DNA of 7,144 nt from contig JAADHT010000211.1 of assembly GCA_013151705.1 (NCBI GenBank), positions 1 through 7,144 of the forward strand. The letters run 5' to 3'. A model generated the notes under the pieces. The model made no database searches. It was given only the letters and a program-made list of their open reading frames with translations, and was not told where the DNA came from. This DNA is from Kiritimatiellota bacterium. Lineage in GTDB: Bacteria; Verrucomicrobiota; Lentisphaeria; Victivallales; JAADHT01. This document shows, piece after piece, positions 1 through 4,356 of this stretch. The position numbers were made by a program, and so were the translations under genes. The first letter of the stretch is position 1, and every line of letters starts with the position of its first letter.

Positions 1-116
1 CCCCTCCCCACTTCTTCCGTTCGAAATTCGATATTCATCATTCGAGATTCGATATCCCCCAATTGAGAATTGAAGTTACAGTTCAGGTCAAAATGCGGTT
101 TTGCTTCAGAGTCCCG

Positions 117-171
117 TCGTTGTCGCCATCGTAATCGTCATCGCAATCGATTACGACAACGATTGCGAAAC
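117..171. repeat. Hexad-periodic inverted repeat (TCGNNN then CGANNN)
   Basis: Six consecutive hexads beginning with TCG run from 117 to 152. They are followed in phase by hexads beginning with CGA (148-171), which is the complementary sense. The result is an imperfect hairpin: TCGTTGTCG at 117-125 pairs with CGACAACGA at 154-162, and TAATCG at 132-137 pairs with CGATTA at 148-153, leaving a six-base bulge equal to one hexad. No T-run follows on either strand, so it is not a convincing terminator. It lies between modules 1 and 2 of the surrounding composite repeat, where the unit at 311-469 has no counterpart, which suggests an insertion. Function unknown. Confidence 0.7.
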
Positions 172-275
172 GAGGCTAAAAACGGTGATGAGTAGTAACG
201 AATTGAATATTCAGGATTGAATATTCTCCCTCTTCACCGTCTCACCGCCTCACCGCTTCTCCCTTCACGAGCCAC

Positions 276-304
276 AAAAATGGGCGGGCGAGGACGCTCC
301 GCCC
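276..304 (-). terminator. Repeat-borne terminator-like hairpin, copy A
   Basis: Read on the minus strand, the stem GGGCGG (304-299) plus GCG (297-295) pairs with CGC (290-288) plus CCGCCC (287-282) around a TCCT loop, with one bulged A. It is followed by ATTTTT (281-276). This is the geometry of a rho-independent terminator for minus-strand transcription. Unlike copies B and C, no gene end lies next to it here. It may be a backup for the glycosyltransferase transcript, or simply part of the repeat. Confidence 0.5.
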
Positions 305-309
305 TACTC

Positions 310-469
310 CCCCCTCCTCACTTCTTCCGTTCGAAATTCGATATTCATCATTCGATATTCGAGATCCCCCAATTGAGAATTGAAAATTGAACATTCAGTA
401 TTGAATATTCTCCCTCTTCTCCCCTCACGCCTCACAAAAATGGGCGGGCGGGGACGCTCCGCCCTACTC
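310..469. repeat. Composite intergenic repeat, unit 2 (uninterrupted copy)
   Basis: This copy has the three modules joined without interruption. The TTCGANA heptads (about 330-364) lead into ATTGANN heptads in perfect seven-base register from 372 to 413, then a short C/T-rich stretch, then the GC hairpin at 442-464. It directly abuts unit 1, so the two form a loose tandem pair. Its module 3 is shorter and more diverged than those at 256-309 and 2009-2062, with a GGGA instead of an AGGA loop. The last bases of the repeat overlap the glycosyltransferase stop codon (470-468). Confidence 0.85.
436..464 (-). terminator. Terminator of the glycosyltransferase gene (repeat copy B)
   Basis: On the minus strand, a nine-base-pair GC stem with one bulged A and a four-base loop (464-442) is followed by ATTTTT (441-436). 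The hairpin begins three bases after the TGA (470-468) of the glycosyltransferase gene. This placement and the T-run support an intrinsic terminator that is embedded in a dispersed repeat. Confidence 0.7.
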
Positions 470-1706
470 ACGAATCTCCACCGTTTATCGCCGCAAGCGA
501 CCCGCGGAGGTTCTCCGCGAGTCTCGCGCGATTGAAGTGCTCCTCGACGAATCTCCTGCCGGCCGCGCCCATCTCCCTACGGCGCTCGAACGCGAGTTCC
601 GCGAATCTCAAAACGGCGTCCGCGAGTTCCGCGGGATTCTCCGGCGGAACCGAGACGGCGCATCCGCTTTCAACCGCGATGTCGGCCCCCTCCCCCTTCC
701 CGCAGAAAACGAACGGAATCCCGCCGGCCATCAATTCGAACATCTTCGACGGCCGGGCGCCCTCGAAAATGTCGATGTCCTTCAACGGCACCAGAGCGAT
801 GTCCCAAACCGATTGTATGTCGGCCATCTTCTCCCTGGGCTGCGAATCGACGAATCTAACATTGTCCAATCCCATCTTCGACGCCTTTTCGACGAGTTCA
901 GGTTTCTCCGGACCGTCCCCGCAAAGCAGAAAAAGAATGTCGCCACGGCTTCCGCGGACTATCGCGGCGGCTTCCAGCACCCGCGACAACGCCTGCGACC
1001 GCCCGTGGTTCCCGCCGTACCCTACCACGAACGCGTTTTCGGGTATTTCGAGCTCCTCCGCTATCTCGCCGCTTCGCGGTCGGATAGTGAACATTTCGGT
1101 GTCAACGCCGTTGGGAAAGAGAATCGTGGCGGCTTCCGGCAACCTTTTTTTTACTCCGCCGACTATTCCTTCGGTCTGGCAACTGACAAGCGTCGAATGT
1201 TTGTAGAGCGTCTTTTCGAACCATTCCAAAGTAGACAGGATTATCCCGGGACCTATGATTCCAAGTTGAACAGCGCTTTCCGGCCATAGGTCGCTCACGT
1301 TCGTCACCAGTTTCGCGCGTTTCGCGAATTTTAGAAGAATCGCCGTGAATCCGAGAAAGAGCGGAGGCGACTCGACAATGAGAAAATCGCTTCTCCGTAA
1401 TTTGAGGAACCCGACGAGAAGTGATGAAAACACAAAAGAGAAGTAAACTGCGAGCTGCGCGGCGGTTCCTTTCGACTTGGACGCGGAAATCCACGATCTG
1501 ACGATCCTCACTCCGTCCAACTCCTCCGCCGCCGTGAGTTTTCCGCGATACTCGCGGAAAACCTCGCCGCGCGGATAATTAGGCATCGCCGTGAGCACCG
1601 TAACCTCGTCTCCGGCGGCCACGAGACGCTTCGCCAAGTCATGCAGACGATTTTGCGGCGCCCCGTGCTCCGGTGGATAGTATTGTGTCAGTATTGTTAT
1701 TCTCAT
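468..1706 (-). CDS. GT4-family (WbuB-like) glycosyltransferase
   Basis: Predicted GT-B fold retaining glycosyltransferase of family 4, resembling the WbuB-type enzymes of surface-polysaccharide (O-antigen, capsule, colanic-acid-like) synthesis. It would transfer a sugar from a nucleotide-sugar donor to a growing glycan at the cytoplasmic face of the membrane. The start MRITILTQYYPPEHGAPQNR is the typical first strand and loop of this family. Hydrophobic stretches at about 81-104 and 112-128 probably associate with the membrane. The C-terminal donor-binding half shows FPNGVD (197-202), GYGGNHG (229-235), LLCGDGP (260-266) and GARPSKMFELMAGG (316-329), with K321 and E324 at the usual nucleotide-sugar-binding positions. 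The length, 412 residues, is normal for the family, so the gene looks intact. No Shine-Dalgarno sequence is visible before the ATG and no clear promoter was found. Donor and acceptor cannot be read from sequence. No other polysaccharide genes lie in the window. Confidence 0.92.
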   Translation of the reverse strand: MRITILTQYYPPEHGAPQNRLHDLAKRLVAAGDEVTVLTAMPNYPRGEVFREYRGKLTAAEELDGVRIVRSWISASKSKGTAAQLAVYFSFVFSSLLVGFLKLRRSDFLIVESPPLFLGFTAILLKFAKRAKLVTNVSDLWPESAVQLGIIGPGIILSTLEWFEKTLYKHSTLVSCQTEGIVGGVKKRLPEAATILFPNGVDTEMFTIRPRSGEIAEELEIPENAFVVGYGGNHGRSQALSRVLEAAAIVRGSRGDILFLLCGDGPEKPELVEKASKMGLDNVRFVDSQPREKMADIQSVWDIALVPLKDIDIFEGARPSKMFELMAGGIPFVFCGKGEGADIAVESGCAVSVPPENPAELADAVLRFAELAFERRREMGAAGRRFVEEHFNRARLAENLRGSLAAINGGDS

Positions 1707-1739
1707 AAATCAGATCAATATCTGTTTGAATGTGTGAAT

Positions 1740-1799
1740 GTTGAAAATTCTCCCACCTCTCCATTTCTCCGTCTCACCGCTTCTCCCCCTCTCACCGCC
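1740..1799. repeat. Degenerate copy of repeat modules 2 and 3, lacking the GC hairpin
   Basis: An ATTGAAAATTC-like stretch is followed by C/T-rich octads. A 19-base segment (1769-1787) is identical to 1998-2016 in module 3 of unit 3. The GGGCGG hairpin expected next is missing; instead the sequence runs into CGCCAAGA-type units and the palindrome at 1824-1895. It lies just upstream of the glycosyltransferase start, where a promoter would be expected. I see no convincing -10/-35 pair at 1707-1760. Confidence 0.55.
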
Positions 1800-1823
1800 A
1801 AGACTCCAAGAACGCCAAGAGGC

Positions 1824-1895
1824 AAACCACTAAGACTCGGAGACACAAAGAAAACCTTATCAAACTATCTTTGTGTCTTTGCGCCTCCGTGGTTT
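1824..1895. repeat. Large imperfect palindrome of CAAAG type
   Basis: Arms of 28 bases (1824-1851 and 1868-1895) pair at 22 positions around a 16-base loop. Pairing is perfect at both ends: seven base pairs of AAACCAC with GTGGTTT, and eleven of AGACACAAAGA with TCTTTGTGTCT. It is preceded by CCAAGA-type short units (about 1795-1820). From memory, similar sequences recur in intergenic DNA of many environmental bacterial genomes. No T-run follows on either strand, so it is not a typical terminator. Its function and means of spread are unknown. Confidence 0.75.
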
Positions 1896-1898
1896 ACT

Positions 1899-2062
1899 CC
1901 CTCCCCACTTCTTCCGTTCGAAATTCGATATTCATCATTCGAGATTCGAGCCCCCCTCCCAAATGGAGAATTGAAAATTGAACATTCGCCCTCTTCACCG
2001 TCTCACCGCTTCTCCCTTCACGAGCCACAAAAATGGGCGGGCGAGGACGCTCCGCCCTACTC
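1899..2062. repeat. Composite intergenic repeat, unit 3
   Basis: Bases 1899-1949 are identical to 2-52 over 51 positions, including the TTCGANA heptads. A variant stretch follows at 1950-1965. Module 2 (about 1966-1987) is shortened relative to unit 2, and module 3 (about 1990-2062) is identical over 54 bases to the one ending at 309. The order and orientation of modules match units 1 and 2. This unit and the preceding palindrome fill the 362-base gap between ilvD and the glycosyltransferase gene. Confidence 0.85.
2029..2057 (-). terminator. Terminator of ilvD (repeat copy C)
   Basis: On the minus strand the GC hairpin (2057-2035; a six-pair stem, a bulged A, three more pairs and a TCCT loop) is followed by ATTTTT (2034-2029). 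It starts 11 bases after the ilvD stop codon (2071-2069). Sequence, T-run and position all fit an intrinsic terminator for ilvD. It would also separate ilvD transcription from the glycosyltransferase gene downstream. Confidence 0.75.
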
Positions 2063-2068
2063 GCCGCG

Positions 2069-3742
2069 TCATTCCGGTTGAACCAAAACGGCGCCGGTGT
2101 CGGCGCTGGTCGCCATCGCGGCGTAGCGTCCGAGCCATCCTTTTGTTATCTTCGGCTTTCTGGGACGCCAGTTCTCTTTCCTCTCCGCGAGTGTCGCGTC
2201 GTCGACCTTGAGCGTTATCGACCGATTCGGAATATCGATGGATATTACGTCCCCCTCCTCCACCAATCCGATCAAACCGCCGGCGGCGGCTTCCGGACTC
2301 ACATGTCCGATACAGGCTCCGTGCGTTCCACCGCTGAATCGTCCGTCCGTGATAAGCGCGACCGACTCTCCGAGTCCCTGTCCCATTATGTAGCTCGTGG
2401 GTGCCAGCATCTCCTGCATGCCGGGACCTCCCTTCGGGCCCTCGTAGCGAATGACCACCACGTCGCCGGATTTGACTTTTCCGCCGAGGATCCCTTCGCA
2501 AGCCTCCTCCTGGCTGTCGAAAATGACAGCGGGCCCCTCGTGCTCGAGCATCGATGGAGCGACTCCCGCCGTCTTCACGACCGATCCCTTTTCGGCGAGA
2601 TTTCCGTGCAAAATGGCCAAACCGCCGTCCTGGCTGTACGGGTTCTCGACTGTTCTGATCACCGTTCCGTCCGGGACGGAAGCCTTCGCGATCAATTCTC
2701 CGATTGTCTCGCCCGTTACGGTGATGGCGCCCTCGTGCAACAGTCCTTTTTTGGCGATCTCGCGCATTATTCCGTAGATGCCTCCCGCGGCGTCCACATC
2801 CTCCATGTGATATGCGCTCGACGGCGACACCTTGCAGATGTTCGGCGTTTTCGCGCTTATCGCGTCCAGCTTCCTCAAATCCAATTTAACACCCGCCTCG
2901 TTGGCTACAGCCAGGGTGTGAAGGACGGTGTTAGTGCTGCCGCCCATCGCCATATCCACCGCCAACGCGTTCTCGAACGCCTTCTCCGTGGCGATCTCCC
3001 TCGGCAACGGCGCGTTGGCAATCGCCATTTCGACCGCGGTTCTCGCGGCTTTCCTCCAAATATCCTCACGCTTGGGATCGATAGCCAGCACGGTGCCATT
3101 GCCGGGCAAACCCATTCCCAACGCCTCGGTCAGACAATTCATACTGTTGGCGGTAAACATTCCGGAGCACGATCCGCAGGAGGGACAACCATTACCCTCG
3201 ATTTCGTCCAATTCCTCCTCCGTCATTCCGCCGACCTTGTTCTTTCCAACTCCCTCGAAAACGGTAATGAGGTCGCAGGACGAACCATCGGGACGTTTTC
3301 CCGCCGCCATAGGGCCACCCGAGGCGAAAATCGTCGGAATGTTCAAACGCATCGCCGCCATAAGCATTCCAGGAATAATTTTATCGCAATTCGGAACGCA
3401 AATCATAGCGTCGTAGGTGTGGGCCTCCAGCATCGACTCGACACAATCGGCAATCAGCTCGCGGCTCGGAAGAGAATATTTCATTCCGCTGTGCCCCATC
3501 GCTATCCCGTCGCATATGGCGATGGTGTTGAACTCGAACGGCACGCCGCCAGCCGCGCGGATCTCGTCGCGGATCATCTTGCCGACCTTGTCGAGATGGC
3601 AATGGCCGGGAACGATGTTGGTGTACGAATTGCATACGCCGATGAATGGCTTCTTGATATCCTCGCGTTTGACTCCGGTGGCGTACATTAGAGATCTGTG
3701 CGGAGCTCTTTCGAGTCCCTTTTTTATGATGTCGCTTCTCAT
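2069..3742 (-). CDS. ilvD: Dihydroxy-acid dehydratase
   Basis: Catalyses dehydration of 2,3-dihydroxy-isovalerate and 2,3-dihydroxy-3-methylvalerate to the 2-keto acids, the step before the final transamination in isoleucine and valine synthesis; cytoplasmic. The 557-residue product covers the whole IlvD/Edd family. Visible landmarks are PSREL (92-96), CVPNCDK (115-121; Fe-S cysteine C119 and Mg-binding K121), SGGPM (141-145), GCPSCGSCSGM (185-195), GRFSGGT (467-473; S470 at the catalytic-base position) and the C-terminal GWLGRYA. The PGH motif at 45-47 together with the CPSCGSCSGM cluster resembles the E. coli type with an oxygen-labile [4Fe-4S] cluster rather than the [2Fe-2S] type; this is inferred. 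I chose the ATG at 3742 because MRSDIIKKG is the usual family start and AGGAG lies 10 bases upstream (3757-3753). An in-frame ATG at 3802 would add 20 unconserved residues. No other ilv or leu gene is in the window. Confidence 0.97.
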   Translation of the reverse strand: MRSDIIKKGLERAPHRSLMYATGVKREDIKKPFIGVCNSYTNIVPGHCHLDKVGKMIRDEIRAAGGVPFEFNTIAICDGIAMGHSGMKYSLPSRELIADCVESMLEAHTYDAMICVPNCDKIIPGMLMAAMRLNIPTIFASGGPMAAGKRPDGSSCDLITVFEGVGKNKVGGMTEEELDEIEGNGCPSCGSCSGMFTANSMNCLTEALGMGLPGNGTVLAIDPKREDIWRKAARTAVEMAIANAPLPREIATEKAFENALAVDMAMGGSTNTVLHTLAVANEAGVKLDLRKLDAISAKTPNICKVSPSSAYHMEDVDAAGGIYGIMREIAKKGLLHEGAITVTGETIGELIAKASVPDGTVIRTVENPYSQDGGLAILHGNLAEKGSVVKTAGVAPSMLEHEGPAVIFDSQEEACEGILGGKVKSGDVVVIRYEGPKGGPGMQEMLAPTSYIMGQGLGESVALITDGRFSGGTHGACIGHVSPEAAAGGLIGLVEEGDVISIDIPNRSITLKVDDATLAERKENWRPRKPKITKGWLGRYAAMATSADTGAVLVQPE

Positions 3743-3773
3743 GATCCTTATTCTCCTGACGTTGTTGAAATGA

Positions 3774-3834
3774 AAAACGCCGTCGAACGAACAGCGCGTC
3801 AAATGAAAAAAAAGCGTTTTCCGCCTTTACGCGG
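3774..3834 (-). other. ilvD leader with T8 run and weak alternative hairpins
   Basis: On the minus strand, the predicted ilvD leader (about 3845-3743) contains a small CCGC/GCGG stem (3834-3821), then AAAACGC (3820-3814), then eight Ts (3813-3806), then GCGTTTT (3780-3774), which can pair with AAAACGC. The stems are short and the first hairpin does not abut the T-run, so this is not a proper terminator. No short ORF rich in branched-chain codons is visible in the leader. It could be a crude attenuator or simply sequence without a role. Confidence 0.2.
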
Positions 3835-3851
3835 ATGGCGTGAATATTCGT

Positions 3852-3879
3852 AGTATAACCCCGCGGGACGATTACGCAA
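3852..3879 (-). promoter_or_regulatory. Candidate sigma-70-type promoter for ilvD
   Basis: Read on the minus strand, TTGCGT (3879-3874) and TATACT (3857-3852) are separated by 16 bases. The -10 matches the consensus at five of six positions. Transcription would start near 3845, giving a leader of roughly 100 bases before the ilvD ATG at 3742. No operator palindrome was recognised nearby. Confidence 0.5.
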
Positions 3880-4100
3880 GCGGCCAATCAATTTCGTTTA
3901 TACTCAAGAGCCAATTGCAAAAGTCTGAACGACCGCGCGGATGCTGTCTCAAATCCGAGGCAAGCCAGATAAATCCAGCCGAAATGGGAATCTAGTCGAG
4001 TTTACATACGATACAAGCTCGATTGTCATTGACTCCGACATCCTTCCCGAAAACCTGTCCCCTAATCCTTGTAAAAAAACGGTTTTCCTCCCTAAACCAC
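3880..4100. other. Intergenic stretch without recognised features
   Basis: This part of the divergent region between ilvD and the flavodiiron gene shows no repeat of the kinds seen at the left of the window, no RNA gene and no good terminator. A 60-codon open frame (3941-4123) has no ribosome binding site and a sequence that does not look like a protein. Confidence 0.4.
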
Positions 4101-4129
4101 TTGACATTCCAGCTCAACTCTGATATCGT
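4101..4129 (+). promoter_or_regulatory. Candidate sigma-70-type promoter for the flavodiiron fusion gene
   Basis: A perfect TTGACA (4101-4106) is followed after 17 bases by TATCGT (4124-4129). TGA at 4121-4123 supplies an extended -10 (TGn). The predicted start near 4136 would leave a leader of about 220 bases before the ATG at 4357, long enough to include the small ORF at 4206-4307. A second, weaker pair nearer the gene (TTGCGT at 4283-4288 and TAATGT at 4305-4310, 16-base spacer) is an alternative that would exclude that ORF. Confidence 0.5.
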
Positions 4130-4205
4130 CTTTACTTGAAGAGCTCATAACGTCTTATTCTTTGTCATATCCAAAACGGGGAGAAGAATGAGGAGAGTCC
4201 ATCAT

Positions 4206-4307
4206 ATGAAATCACTTAATCGCGATCGCGGAAACCGTTTTGCGGGAAGTTTCACGTTGATTTTTGAAATAATCTTGAAAATTTGCGTCTGTCGCTCCGC
4301 GGTGTAA
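4206..4307 (+). CDS. Possible 33-residue leader peptide or small protein
   Basis: The ATG at 4206 is preceded by AGGAGA (4191-4196) with a nine-base spacer, a better ribosome binding site than that of the large gene downstream. The predicted peptide starts MKSLNRDRGNRF and continues with a hydrophobic part (about residues 14-28, FAGSFTLIFEIILKI) and a CVC motif near the end. Another in-frame ATG at 4188 would give 39 residues. The TAA (4305-4307) lies 49 bases before the flavodiiron start. The ORF sits between the best promoter candidate and the large gene, so translation could affect leader folding. It matches nothing I recognise. The codons CGC-GAT-CGC lie within the perfect palindrome CGCGATCGCG (4221-4230). 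It may equally be a chance ORF. Confidence 0.25.
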   Translation: MKSLNRDRGNRFAGSFTLIFEIILKICVCRSAV

Positions 4308-4356
4308 TGTATGGCGTTTTGGTAGTGTTTTCGTTTTTCGCCGAAGGGGAAAAAAT

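Larger units (their letters stand above)
1..309. repeat. Composite intergenic repeat, unit 1 (interrupted copy)
   Basis: This gene-free stretch is built from three modules. Module 1 (1-74) contains five degenerate heptads of the form TTCGANA at 20-54 and matches 311-384 with 3 mismatches in 74 positions. Module 2 (201-235) has ATTGANN-type units and matches 385-419 with 2 mismatches in 35. Module 3 (about 231-309) consists of C/T-rich TCACCGNN octads followed by a GC hairpin. Its part at 256-309 is identical over 54 bases to 2009-2062, while the octad CTCACCGC is present one extra time here. A separate palindrome-forming segment (about 75-200) sits between modules 1 and 2. No ORF in this stretch looks like a gene. 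The repetition is seen directly; any function is unknown. Confidence 0.85.

Noticed and set aside
1..469. Possible CRISPR array
   Set aside because: The repeated blocks are long, modular and adjacent. There are no unique spacers of constant length between identical short repeats, and no cas gene is present.
532..1289. Two overlapping plus-strand open frames of 224 and 250 codons opposite the glycosyltransferase
   Set aside because: Both are shadows of the conserved minus-strand gene and have no protein-like features or ribosome binding sites.
1..2062. Insertion sequence or transposon as the source of the repeats
   Set aside because: No transposase, terminal inverted repeats or target-site duplications bound the units. 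The copies are short and made of periodic modules.
1641..2211. Plus-strand open frames running through the repeat region
   Set aside because: They translate intergenic repeats and the ends of antisense genes; the products are proline-, serine- and arginine-rich with no family resemblance.
2033..3691. 552-codon open frame on the plus strand opposite ilvD
   Set aside because: It lies almost wholly antisense to a clearly recognisable ilvD. Its translation is arginine- and histidine-rich without any family motif, as expected for a codon-bias shadow.
3743..3860. T-box riboswitch or branched-chain leader peptide before ilvD
   Set aside because: The leader is only about 100 bases, lacks the T-box consensus, and contains no short ORF rich in Leu, Ile or Val codons.
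3941..4123. 60-codon open frame in the divergent region
   Set aside because: It has no ribosome binding site and overlaps the best promoter candidate; its composition is not protein-like.
4250..4269. TTTCA...TGAAA inverted repeat as an operator for a redox regulator
   Set aside because: Only five base pairs with a 10-base spacer, and no match to Rex, NorR, NsrR or Fur-type sites that I could recognise.
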